NCBI GenBank assembly: GCA_027484495.1
Contig: JAIXSW010000015.1
Location: 1-35,203, forward strand
Source of the DNA: Gammaproteobacteria bacterium
GTDB taxonomy: Bacteria > Pseudomonadota > Gammaproteobacteria > Enterobacterales > Alteromonadaceae
Direction: 5' to 3'
Length of the DNA stretch: 35,203 bases
Shown here: in pieces, positions 17,153 to 25,066 of the stretch
How positions within the stretch are numbered: the first letter of the stretch is position 1
Layout: each line of letters begins with the position of its first letter
The notes under the pieces: generated by a model
The model's input: only the letters and a program-made list of their open reading frames with translations
Told to the model about the DNA's origin: nothing
The model's database searches: none
Program-made: the position numbers and the translations under genes

Positions 17153-17508
17153 AACAAGATGTTTTGGCGTCCACGCCCATCGCATTGGGCGTGTGACGTC
17201 CAACAATTCCATTCCCCCGAACCATAATGCCAAATCTTAGGTAGCGGCAAGCGCAGCCCGCTGGCCACCACGTGGCGTCCATCACCCGATGTCGCTATTG
17301 CACTGAGGGCAATACGGGACACGGATGGCTGGACAGCCAAACGAATCTATTCGCTGCCACTGTCTGTTGCGGCTAGTTACGCGGCACTTTTTCCTGTTGA
17401 TCTGCTGAAACGTGGATTTTTCTCCCACTTTTTCCCCCTTTTTTCCCACCTTGGCCGCAAGCCGCATTTTTATTGGATCTTATTCGATCGATCCAGTGGG
17501 GTTTCGCC
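17153..17508. other. Non-coding segment rich in inverted repeats, upstream of the dcw promoter
   Basis: No convincing gene. It holds CACGCCCA/TGGGCGTG (about 17173-17193; hairpin after the adaptor gene, no T-tract), the 8-base palindrome CCACGTGG (17268-17275), and TATTGC/GCAATA (17296-17314) nested inside TGTC/GACA (17290-17321). It also holds TGGCTG/CAGCCA (17326-17339) and GGCGTCCA twice (near 17168 and 17274). From 17415 to 17450 there is a pyrimidine tract. It could be an untranslated RNA, a remnant of a dispersed repeat, or a terminator and spacer region. Confidence 0.5.
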
Positions 17509-17538
17509 TTGACAATGCTGAATTTGCAGCCCTAAACT
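17509..17538 (+). promoter_or_regulatory. dcw cluster promoter upstream of mraZ
   Basis: Perfect -35 TTGACA (17509-17514) and -10 TAAACT (17533-17538) with 18-bp spacing. The expected transcription start is near 17545, immediately at the MraZ repeats, giving a leader of about 65 bases before mraZ. It is the only strong promoter pattern seen upstream of the cluster and matches the position of the E. coli Pmra promoter. Confidence 0.85.
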
Positions 17539-17545
17539 GTGACAT

Positions 17546-17572
17546 TGTGGAAGATTGTGGGTCAGTGTGGAT
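17546..17572 (+). promoter_or_regulatory. MraZ operator: three direct repeats at exact 10-bp spacing
   Basis: TGTGG occurs at 17546, 17556 and 17566, giving TGGAA, TGGGT and TGGAT boxes separated by 5 bases. A further TGTGA lies at 17538, out of phase by 2. Known E. coli MraZ binds TGGGN direct repeats with 5-base spacers between promoter and gene, so autorepression is likely. The boxes begin at the predicted transcription start. Confidence 0.85.
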
Positions 17573-17610
17573 CTTCTACGGATCAAATAATAATCAAGTG
17601 GGATCAATTC

Positions 17611-18081
17611 ATGTTTCGTGGGTCTTTTGCTCTGAGCCTGGACGACAAGGGTCGGTTGACGCTGCCAACGCGTTACCGTGACCTGTTGTTATCTGACGCC
17701 AGCGGCCAACTGATCTGTACGATCGACCATAAAGATCCCTGCTTGCTGCTGTATCCATTGTCCGAATGGGAAGAAATCGAAGAGAAGCTGAAACGGCTGT
17801 CGAGCTTTAACCCACAAGAACAACGCTTAAAACGCCTGTTATTGGGCCATGCCACCGATTGTGAAATGGACAAAAACGGCCGCATTCTGCTGCCCGCCAC
17901 GCTGCGCTCCCATGCGCACTTAAGCAAAGGCCTGCGCCTGGTGGGACAACTGAACAAATTTGAGATCTGGGATGAAGAGACCTGGCATCAGCGCGTTGCT
18001 GAAGACATGGCTGCTGAACAGGAACTTGCCCAGGCCGGTGATGCCGAGCTGTCAGAACGTTTAATGGATTTGTCCTTATGA
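17611..18081 (+). CDS. mraZ: Transcriptional regulator MraZ
   Basis: DNA-binding repressor of the dcw cluster. It forms a ring of subunits, each with two SpoVT/AbrB-type swapped-hairpin domains. 156 residues, against 152 in E. coli. The start at 17611 (M-F-R-G-S-F-A-L-S-L-D) is the family start and has GTGGGA seven bases upstream; the frame runs further upstream to 17539, but that would include the operator. The two DxxGR signatures are visible: 'L-D-D-K-G-R-L-T-L-P' near 10-19 and 'M-D-K-N-G-R-I-L-L-P' near 87-96. It overlaps rsmH by 4 bp (ATGA). Confidence 0.97.
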   Translation: MFRGSFALSLDDKGRLTLPTRYRDLLLSDASGQLICTIDHKDPCLLLYPLSEWEEIEEKLKRLSSFNPQEQRLKRLLLGHATDCEMDKNGRILLPATLRSHAHLSKGLRLVGQLNKFEIWDEETWHQRVAEDMAAEQELAQAGDAELSERLMDLSL

Positions 18082-19046
18082 GCCAGCCCGCACACATTTC
18101 TGTCTTGTTAACCGAGACTATCGAAGGCCTCGCCATTCGGCCTGACGGCATTTATGTCGACGGCACCTTTGGCAGGGGAGGGCATAGCCGGGTGGTGTTA
18201 AGCCAGCTGGGTCCAGCAGGTCGCTTGTTTGCTATTGACCGTGACCCTTCAGCTATTGCTGCCGCTGCCGCCGATGAGTTTGCCAAAGACGCGCGTTTTC
18301 ATATCAGTCATTGTGCTTTTGCTGAGCTCGCCACTGTGGCGGCAGATCAGCAAATTACCGGTGCAGTCGACGGCATTTTACTGGATTTAGGCGTGTCATC
18401 ACCGCAACTGGATGATGCTGAGCGCGGTTTTAGTTTTATGCGCGACGGTCCTTTAGACATGCGGATGGACCCAACCTCCGGTATTTCCGCCGCCGATTGG
18501 CTGGCCAAAGCAGACGTCGAAGACATCACTTTTGTGCTGCGCGAATACGGCGAAGAGAAATTCGCCTGGAAGATCGCCAATGCCATCGTTGAAGCGCGCG
18601 CCACTGAACCTTTTACCCGTACCGCACAGCTGGCGGCGTTAATTGCCCGTGTCGTGCCAAAAAGTTTTAAAGAGAAGAAACACCCGGCCACCCGCAGCTT
18701 TCAGGGCATTCGCATTTATATCAACAGTGAGCTGGAACAGGTTAATCAGGCGTTAGAAGCGGCTTTGACGGTGTTAAAACCGGGCGGACGCCTGGCCGTG
18801 ATTAGCTTTCATTCGCTGGAAGACCGGCTGGTCAAACAGTTTATGCGCAAACACAGTAAACCGGCGCAACTGCCAAAAGGCATTGTGTTGACCGAAGCGC
18901 AGATGCGTCAGGACCTGGCATTGAAGCTGATTGGCAAAGCGATGATGCCGTCTGATGCCGAACTCGCCGCCAATCCACGGTCACGCAGTGCGGTGCTTCG
19001 GGTGGCAGAGCGCATGGCGGCAAGCTCGCCAAAGGCTAAAGCATGA
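18078..19046 (+). CDS. rsmH: 16S rRNA (cytosine-1402 N4) methyltransferase RsmH (MraW)
   Basis: Methylates N4 of C1402 in 16S rRNA, the same nucleotide that RsmI, also in this window, methylates on the 2'-O. 322 residues, against 313 in E. coli. SAM-binding motif 'D-G-T-F-G-R-G-G-H-S-R' at about 28-38; 'L-L-D-L-G-V-S-S-P-Q-L-D' near 96-107; 'G-P-L-D-M-R-M-D' and 'R-S-F-Q-G-I-R-I-Y-I-N' further on; and the terminal 'N-P-R-S-R-S-A-V-L-R'. Overlaps both neighbours by 4 bp (ATGA). Confidence 0.97.
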   Translation: MSQPAHISVLLTETIEGLAIRPDGIYVDGTFGRGGHSRVVLSQLGPAGRLFAIDRDPSAIAAAAADEFAKDARFHISHCAFAELATVAADQQITGAVDGILLDLGVSSPQLDDAERGFSFMRDGPLDMRMDPTSGISAADWLAKADVEDITFVLREYGEEKFAWKIANAIVEARATEPFTRTAQLAALIARVVPKSFKEKKHPATRSFQGIRIYINSELEQVNQALEAALTVLKPGGRLAVISFHSLEDRLVKQFMRKHSKPAQLPKGIVLTEAQMRQDLALKLIGKAMMPSDAELAANPRSRSAVLRVAERMAASSPKAKA

Positions 19047-19351
19047 GTGCGATTCGGCTCAATCGCCTGATCCTGCAGGATTTAGCCCAGCACAAGCTGG
19101 TGATCCTGCTGTTGATTGGCGCTATGGGGTCGGCACTGGCGGTGATTGAGCTGACGCATATGAACCGGCAGCTGACCATCAGTCAGGACAAATTATTTCA
19201 ACAACGGGATGCGCTGGATATGGAATGGCGCAATTTATTGGTCGAACAGCGTGCTTTGTCTGAACATAGCCGCGTTGAAGAGCTGGCAAAGAAACAGCTG
19301 CTGATGGTTCGTCCGCTGGGACAGCAAGATATAGTGGTGGATGAACCATGA
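19043..19351 (+). CDS. ftsL: Cell division protein FtsL
   Basis: 102 residues, bitopic inner-membrane protein. A short cytoplasmic tail (1-17), one membrane helix (about 18-36), then a periplasmic coiled coil (about 38-75, 'N-R-Q-L-T-I-S-Q-D-K-L-F-Q-Q-R'). FtsL joins FtsB and FtsQ and activates FtsWI septal synthesis. The identity rests on size, topology and position between rsmH and ftsI, because the primary sequence of FtsL is poorly conserved; 'L-A-K-K-Q-L-L-M-V-R-P' near the end is typical. Overlaps ftsI by ATGA. Confidence 0.94.
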   Translation: MSAIRLNRLILQDLAQHKLVILLLIGAMGSALAVIELTHMNRQLTISQDKLFQQRDALDMEWRNLLVEQRALSEHSRVEELAKKQLLMVRPLGQQDIVVDEP

Positions 19352-21093
19352 GAAAGAGCAACGGCCGTCAGGCAAAGAGCCGCAAACAACCCACTTTAAT
19401 CAGCTGGCGTTTTGCTTTTGTCGTGCTGACACTGTCCACCGTATTTGTTGGATTAATTGCGCGCGCCGCTTATTTACAGGTGATTGAGCCGGACAAACTG
19501 ATTGCTCAGGGCGACTTACGCTCATTGCGCGTCAAGTCGGACGATGTATTGCGAGGCATGATCACCGACCGGAATGGTGAAGAGCTGGCCGTCAGCGTGC
19601 CGGTTGAATCGATTTATGCCGACTCAAAAATGGTGATTGAAGCCGGTGCCAATAAAGACCAGCGCCGCTGGCATGCCTTAGCAGAAATGCTGCAGGTGAC
19701 ACCGGAAGAACTGACCAAGAAAATCGCCAGCGACAAGAAAAAACGCTATGTCTATCTGCAGCGTCAGGCCAGTCCTGCGACTGTCGACTACATCCGCAAA
19801 CTAAAAGTACCGGGTGTTTATTTTAAACAAGAATCTAAACGTTATTACCCATCAGGTGAAGTGACCGCGCATATCCTTGGTTTCACTAACGTTGACGATC
19901 ACGGTGTGGAAGGTGTCGAGCGGCAGTTTGACAGTATTTTAAAAGGCACGCCGGGTCGTAAGCTGGTGCGTAAGGATGCCAAGGGCCGCGAAATTGAAGT
20001 GCTGGAGCAGGAAGACGCCACAGCATCCCGCAATTTACAGCTGTCGATTGACCAGCGCATCCAGGCGGTGGCGTATCGTGAGCTGAAAAAAGCCGTGCTG
20101 ACCTTTGGTGCAGCTTCAGGCTCGCTGGTGCTGGTCGACGTGCACACCGGTGAAGTGCTGGCGATGGTGAATAGTCCGTCGTATAACCCGAATAACCGCA
20201 AGAATACTGCGGTACACCGGTTCCGTAACCGCGCCATCACCGACACTTTTGAGCCGGGTTCAACCATTAAGCCATTGCCGGTGTTAGCGGCACTGGAAAA
20301 TGGCACAGCCAACATGAATACCGTCATTGCAACCGGCCACGGCACTATTATGGTCGGTGGGCGTCGGGTGCAGGATACCAATGGCTACGGCGATTTGGAC
20401 CTGACCGGCATTATGCGCAAGTCATCTAACATTGGCGTGACTCGTCTGGCACTCGGTATGCCGCACGAAGAACTGCTTGATATGTATTACGACATGGGGA
20501 TTGGTTCTGATACCGGTCTTGGCCTGGTTGGTGAAAGTGCCGGTATGTTGCGTGAACGCGCGCGCTGGTCTGATCATGAACGCGCTACTTTATCTTTTGG
20601 TTACGGCTTGTCTGTGACTGCAGTACAACTGGCTAAAATGTATTCGGCGATTGCCAATGGTGGCGTTGTCCGTCCGCTCACGCTGTTAAAATCTGACCAG
20701 CCACCGGCCGGTAAACAAGTGGTTTCGGAACAATATGCCGACGCCATGGTTGAGATGCTGGAACAAGTGACAGAAAAAGGCGGTACAGCAACTAAAGCCC
20801 GCGTACCGGGTTACCGCGTTGGCGGTAAAACAGGGACTGCGAAAAAAGCCATTGCCGGTGGTTATGGTAATGACTATATCGGTTCATTCGCCGGTATTGG
20901 GCCGATCTCCAGCCCACGCCTGGCCTGTGTAGTGATTATTAACGAACCCAGCGGTGATTATTATTATGGCGGTGAAGTGGCGGCTCCGGTGTTCAGCACT
21001 GTGATGGGAGCTGCGATGCAACTGCTGAATTTACCACCTGATGGCAATGACAGCCGTATTACCAAGGTGACCGGAGGTCCCGATGCAGGTTAA
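19348..21093 (+). CDS. ftsI: Peptidoglycan D,D-transpeptidase FtsI (PBP3)
   Basis: Septum-specific class B penicillin-binding protein that cross-links peptidoglycan with FtsW. 581 residues, against 588 in E. coli. A membrane anchor (about 20-42) is followed by the PBP dimer domain ('D-V-L-R-G-M-I-T-D-R-N-G' near 66-77). The transpeptidase domain has the active-site Ser305 in S-T-I-K, the S-S-N motif at 359-361 and K-T-G at 494-496. The stop overlaps the start of murE by 11 bp. No substitution at the catalytic motifs is seen. Confidence 0.98.
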   Translation: MRKSNGRQAKSRKQPTLISWRFAFVVLTLSTVFVGLIARAAYLQVIEPDKLIAQGDLRSLRVKSDDVLRGMITDRNGEELAVSVPVESIYADSKMVIEAGANKDQRRWHALAEMLQVTPEELTKKIASDKKKRYVYLQRQASPATVDYIRKLKVPGVYFKQESKRYYPSGEVTAHILGFTNVDDHGVEGVERQFDSILKGTPGRKLVRKDAKGREIEVLEQEDATASRNLQLSIDQRIQAVAYRELKKAVLTFGAASGSLVLVDVHTGEVLAMVNSPSYNPNNRKNTAVHRFRNRAITDTFEPGSTIKPLPVLAALENGTANMNTVIATGHGTIMVGGRRVQDTNGYGDLDLTGIMRKSSNIGVTRLALGMPHEELLDMYYDMGIGSDTGLGLVGESAGMLRERARWSDHERATLSFGYGLSVTAVQLAKMYSAIANGGVVRPLTLLKSDQPPAGKQVVSEQYADAMVEMLEQVTEKGGTATKARVPGYRVGGKTGTAKKAIAGGYGNDYIGSFAGIGPISSPRLACVVIINEPSGDYYYGGEVAAPVFSTVMGAAMQLLNLPPDGNDSRITKVTGGPDAG

Positions 21094-22594
21094 CCGACTC
21101 CAGCGCTGGTTGACTCCGTTCAAAGCGACTGCCGCAGGGCAGTCGCTTTGTGCGTTAGAGAAGCTGCCAGAAATAACTGCCACTGCAGATCTGCAGTACA
21201 ATTCTAAACATCTGAAAAATGGTGATATTTTTCTCGCACTGCCCGGTGTCGGTGGTCATGGCAACCGCTATATCCGTCAGGCGCTCAGTAGCGGTGCTGC
21301 GCTGATCCTGACCGATAGTCTGGCTGACAGTGACGCCGGTCTTGAACTGGAACCACAGGTCTGTGTCTGGCCGGATTTGCTGACTGTGTTACCGGCGCTG
21401 GTCAGCAGTTTTTATCAGGATGCCGCCCAGCGGCTGGAACTGATTGGTATCACCGGCACCAACGGTAAATCCAGTACAGCGATTTTTGTGAATCAGCTGT
21501 CTGACTTGCTTGGCAAGCCGGCTGCGGTCATTGGCACTTTGGGTTATGGTTCATATCAGTCGCTGACGCCGTTACAAAATACCACGCCTCATCTGGTTGA
21601 TTTGCATCGCATTTTTTACGGTTTTTGCGAGCAAGGCCGTTTACGCAGTGCGATGGAAGTATCCTCGCATGCGCTGGTGCAACAGCGCGTGGCCGGTCTG
21701 CAGTTTAAAGTCGCGGTGTTTACTAATTTAAGCCGTGATCATCTGGACTATCACGGCACGATGGAAGCTTATGGCGCTGCCAAAGCGCAGCTGTTTCGTG
21801 CAGAGCAATGTCAGACCGCGGTGATTAACGTGTCTGACGACTTTGGCAAAACACTGGCTGCTGCATGCGAAGTACCGGTGCTGGTCTATGGCCGTCTGGC
21901 TGATTGTGCCGGTCATCCGCAATATTTGGGCTATGACCACCTGCGCTCAGACGGCAAAGGTTTTCAGCTGCGCCTGCACAGTCATCTGGGTGACTTCGAT
22001 TTACAAATTCCGTTACTGGCTGAATTTAACGTACAAAATGTGCTGGCCGCGGTCGGTGCCTTATTACAGTGCGGCCACAAACTGTCTGCCATTGTTGACG
22101 CCGTGAAAAAACTCAAAGCGGTCGCCGGCCGGATGGAACTGTGGCATTTTCCCGACCATGTGTCGCTGGTGGTGGATTATGCGCATACACCTGATGCACT
22201 GAAACAAAGCTTGCAGGCGCTGCGGCAACAAAGCCGTGGCCGGATCTGGTGTGTATTTGGCTGTGGTGGCGATCGCGACAAAGGCAAACGACCTTTAATG
22301 GGACAAATCGCCGAACAGCACGCGGATCATGTTATCATTACCGCTGACAACCCCCGCACTGAAGCTGTACTCGATATCTGTAAAGACATTGCTGCCGGTA
22401 TGCAAACCGGCGCCAACTGCCAGATCGAACCTGATCGGGAATCCGCCATTAAACTGGCCCTGATTGAAGCCCACGCGCACGACATGATCCTGGTGGCCGG
22501 TAAAGGCCACGAGAGTTATCAGATATTGGGAAATACCGTGCGGGACTATGACGAACGTAAATTTATCAATGATTTATTGGCGGAGATGAGCTGA
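21083..22594 (+). CDS. murE: UDP-MurNAc-tripeptide synthetase MurE (meso-diaminopimelate-adding)
   Basis: ATP-dependent ligase that adds meso-diaminopimelate to UDP-MurNAc-L-Ala-D-Glu in the cytoplasm. 503 residues. ATP loop 'G-I-T-G-T-N-G-K-S-S' (Ser-Ser where the family usually has Thr-Thr, a conservative change), substrate segment 'Q-N-T-T-P-H' near 170, and the diaminopimelate-selecting D-N-P-R motif at 422-425. This predicts Gram-negative A1-gamma peptidoglycan. GGAGG lies five bases before the ATG at 21083. It joins murF through a TGATG overlap. Confidence 0.97.
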   Translation: MQVNRLQRWLTPFKATAAGQSLCALEKLPEITATADLQYNSKHLKNGDIFLALPGVGGHGNRYIRQALSSGAALILTDSLADSDAGLELEPQVCVWPDLLTVLPALVSSFYQDAAQRLELIGITGTNGKSSTAIFVNQLSDLLGKPAAVIGTLGYGSYQSLTPLQNTTPHLVDLHRIFYGFCEQGRLRSAMEVSSHALVQQRVAGLQFKVAVFTNLSRDHLDYHGTMEAYGAAKAQLFRAEQCQTAVINVSDDFGKTLAAACEVPVLVYGRLADCAGHPQYLGYDHLRSDGKGFQLRLHSHLGDFDLQIPLLAEFNVQNVLAAVGALLQCGHKLSAIVDAVKKLKAVAGRMELWHFPDHVSLVVDYAHTPDALKQSLQALRQQSRGRIWCVFGCGGDRDKGKRPLMGQIAEQHADHVIITADNPRTEAVLDICKDIAAGMQTGANCQIEPDRESAIKLALIEAHAHDMILVAGKGHESYQILGNTVRDYDERKFINDLLAEMS

Positions 22595-23970
22595 TGATCA
22601 CATTAATGGCCAGTGAAATAGCTACGGCGTTATCGGCCCGCTTAGTCGGTGCTGATGTTGCAATTAACAGCGTCAGTACGGATAGCCGGCACATCGCGCC
22701 CGGTGATTTATTTATTGCCCTGCAAGGGCCGAATTTTGACGGCCATAAGTTTGCCGAAGAAGTTGTGAATAAAGGAGCCTGTGCGCTGGTGGTGACCCGG
22801 CACCTGGATGTGCCGGTCCCACAATTAATAGTGGCGGATACCCGGCTGGCGTTAGGTCAGTTAGGTGCACTGGTCAAAAGTAAGCTGCAACTGAAAACTG
22901 TTGCAGTGACCGGCAGTGTTGGTAAAACCACGGTCAAAGAAATGATTGCTGCGATTTTATCGCGCATCGGCAACGTGCTGGCGACCGCCGGCAACTTTAA
23001 TAACGAGATCGGCGTACCGCTGACCTTATTGCGGCTGAACGAAAGCCACAATTTTGCTGTGATGGAGCTCGGCGCCAATCACTTGGGTGAAATTGCGTAT
23101 ACCAGCTCGCTGGTGAAACCGGATGTCGCGATGATCACCATCGTCGCTCCGGCGCATATTGAAGGCTTTGGCGATATTTTTGGCGTTGCCCGTGCTAAGG
23201 GCGAAATTTACAGCGGGTTATCAGCCGGCGGTACCGCGATCCTGCCGCTGGATTCGGAATATCACGGTTATTGGTTACCTAAAGTCCAGCATCTGCAGGT
23301 GCAGAGCTTTAGCGCCACGCAACTGGCTGATATCTATGCCGATAACATTGAACTGGACGCTGAAGGCTGTGCCGGTTTTGAGTTACATTCGCCGCAAGGT
23401 CACTGCTTTATTCAGTTGACGTTGCCGGGCAAACACAATGTGCATAATGCCTTAGCGGCCACCGCCGCAGCGCTCGCGCTCGGTGCCAGTCTGACTGATG
23501 TGCAGCTTGGCCTCGCTGCAATGCAGCCGGTCAAAGGCCGTATTAACGTTTATCAGCCAAAAGCCGGACTGCGCATTATCGACGATACCTACAATGCCAA
23601 TGTGGAATCAGCTAAAGCGGCCATTGATTTATTGGCCTCTTATGGCGGTCAGCGTTACCTAGTACTGGGTGATATGGGCGAATTGGGCCCGGACGCACGG
23701 ATTTACCACGAAGAAGTGGGTATCCATGCCAAACAGGCGGGAATTAACGGGCTGTTTACCTTAGGCGTGTTGTCACAGAACGCCAGCGAACTATTCCATC
23801 AGCAAGGCGCACATTTCAGTTCCCGCGATCACCTGCTGGCCAAATTGCATACCTTGTTACAGCACAAAGAAGAAGTATCCATTCTGGTCAAAGGCTCGCG
23901 CAGCGCCCGGATGGAATTAGTCGTTCAGGACTTGCTAGAAAGATGTCAGCAGGAGACACGCGCATGTTAG
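22594..23970 (+). CDS. murF: UDP-MurNAc-pentapeptide synthetase MurF (D-Ala-D-Ala-adding)
   Basis: Final cytoplasmic Mur ligase: attaches D-Ala-D-Ala to the UDP-MurNAc-tripeptide. 458 residues, against 452 in E. coli. ATP loop 'V-T-G-S-V-G-K-T-T-V-K-E-M' near 107-119; 'A-T-A-G-N-F-N-N-E-I-G-V-P-L-T' near 130-144; 'E-L-G-A-N-H-L-G-E-I' and 'I-D-D-T-Y-N-A-N-V-E-S' further on, all Mur-ligase family hallmarks of the MurF branch. The TAG stop overlaps the mraY start by 7 bp. Confidence 0.97.
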   Translation: MITLMASEIATALSARLVGADVAINSVSTDSRHIAPGDLFIALQGPNFDGHKFAEEVVNKGACALVVTRHLDVPVPQLIVADTRLALGQLGALVKSKLQLKTVAVTGSVGKTTVKEMIAAILSRIGNVLATAGNFNNEIGVPLTLLRLNESHNFAVMELGANHLGEIAYTSSLVKPDVAMITIVAPAHIEGFGDIFGVARAKGEIYSGLSAGGTAILPLDSEYHGYWLPKVQHLQVQSFSATQLADIYADNIELDAEGCAGFELHSPQGHCFIQLTLPGKHNVHNALAATAAALALGASLTDVQLGLAAMQPVKGRINVYQPKAGLRIIDDTYNANVESAKAAIDLLASYGGQRYLVLGDMGELGPDARIYHEEVGIHAKQAGINGLFTLGVLSQNASELFHQQGAHFSSRDHLLAKLHTLLQHKEEVSILVKGSRSARMELVVQDLLERCQQETRAC

Positions 23971-25046
23971 TTTGGTTAGCCGAGTTTCTGACTCAATATA
24001 TCAATGCCTTTAACGTCTTCAGCTATCTGACGTTCCGCGCCATTCTTGGCGTACTGACCGCTTTATTGCTGAGTCTGTATTTCGGCCCGAAACTGATTGC
24101 AGCACTGCAACGCCTGCAAATCGGCCAGACTGTGCGCAATGACGGGCCGGAGAGCCATTTTTCTAAAAAAGGCACTCCGACTATGGGCGGTTTGCTGATT
24201 TTAGGTTCAATCGGTATCAGCACACTGCTGTGGGCCGACCTGAGTAATAAATACGTTTGGGTAGTGTTGTTTGTGCTGGTCGCATACGGCTGGATTGGTT
24301 TTATCGACGACTACCGCAAAGTCATCCGCAAAGACCCAAAAGGCCTAATCGCGCGCTGGAAATATTTCTGGCAATCGGTGTTCGCGCTGGTGACGGCGAT
24401 TTTTCTGTATGTCACCGCAGAACGGCCGGCGGAAACAGCTTTACTGGTGCCTTTTGTCAAAGACGTATTGCCGCAACTTGGGCTGTTTTTCCTCGTGACC
24501 ACTTATTTTGTCATGGTCGGTTTTTCCAACGCGGTCAACCTGACCGATGGGCTGGACGGTCTTGCCATAGTGCCGACCGTGATGGTCGCGGCGGCATTTG
24601 CCATCATTGCTTATGTCAGTGGTAATGCGGTGTTCGCTAACTATCTGAATATCCCACATTTACCTTTAACTTCAGAACTAGTGGTGGTCTGTACCAGTAT
24701 GGTCGGCGCCGGCCTTGGCTTTTTATGGTTTAACACCTATCCGGCACAAGTGTTTATGGGCGACGTGGGCTCGTTAGCCTTAGGCGCATTACTGGGCGTG
24801 ATTGCGGTGCTGGTGCGGCAGGAAATTGTGCTGATTGTGATGGGTGGTATTTTTGTCATCGAAACGATGTCGGTGATCTTGCAGGTCGGTTCTTACAAAT
24901 TACGCGGTCAGCGCATCTTCCGCATGGCGCCTATCCATCACCATTATGAATTAAAAGGCTGGCCGGAACCGCGCGTGATCGTACGCTTCTGGATCCTGTC
25001 GATTATTTTTGTGCTGATTGGTTTAGCGACCTTAAAACTGCGTTAA
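23964..25046 (+). CDS. mraY: Phospho-MurNAc-pentapeptide transferase MraY
   Basis: Integral membrane enzyme that transfers phospho-MurNAc-pentapeptide to undecaprenyl phosphate, forming lipid I. 360 residues from the ATG at 23964, identical in length to E. coli MraY. The frame opens 7 codons earlier, but M-L-V-W-L-A-E is the family start and AGGAG lies eight bases before it. About ten membrane helices. Catalytic motifs are visible: 'I-G-F-I-D-D-Y-R-K', 'N-A-V-N-L-T-D-G-L-D-G-L-A', 'M-G-D-V-G-S-L-A-L-G' and 'P-I-H-H-H-Y-E-L-K-G-W'. Confidence 0.98.
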   Translation: MLVWLAEFLTQYINAFNVFSYLTFRAILGVLTALLLSLYFGPKLIAALQRLQIGQTVRNDGPESHFSKKGTPTMGGLLILGSIGISTLLWADLSNKYVWVVLFVLVAYGWIGFIDDYRKVIRKDPKGLIARWKYFWQSVFALVTAIFLYVTAERPAETALLVPFVKDVLPQLGLFFLVTTYFVMVGFSNAVNLTDGLDGLAIVPTVMVAAAFAIIAYVSGNAVFANYLNIPHLPLTSELVVVCTSMVGAGLGFLWFNTYPAQVFMGDVGSLALGALLGVIAVLVRQEIVLIVMGGIFVIETMSVILQVGSYKLRGQRIFRMAPIHHHYELKGWPEPRVIVRFWILSIIFVLIGLATLKLR

Positions 25047-25066
25047 CGCAAAAGGAAAATTCTCGC

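Noticed and set aside
16852..17340. 162-residue minus-strand frame over the adaptor gene end and the intergenic segment
   Set aside because: Most of it is antisense to the conserved C-terminal part of the efflux adaptor. The intergenic portion looks like inverted-repeat DNA rather than a protein.
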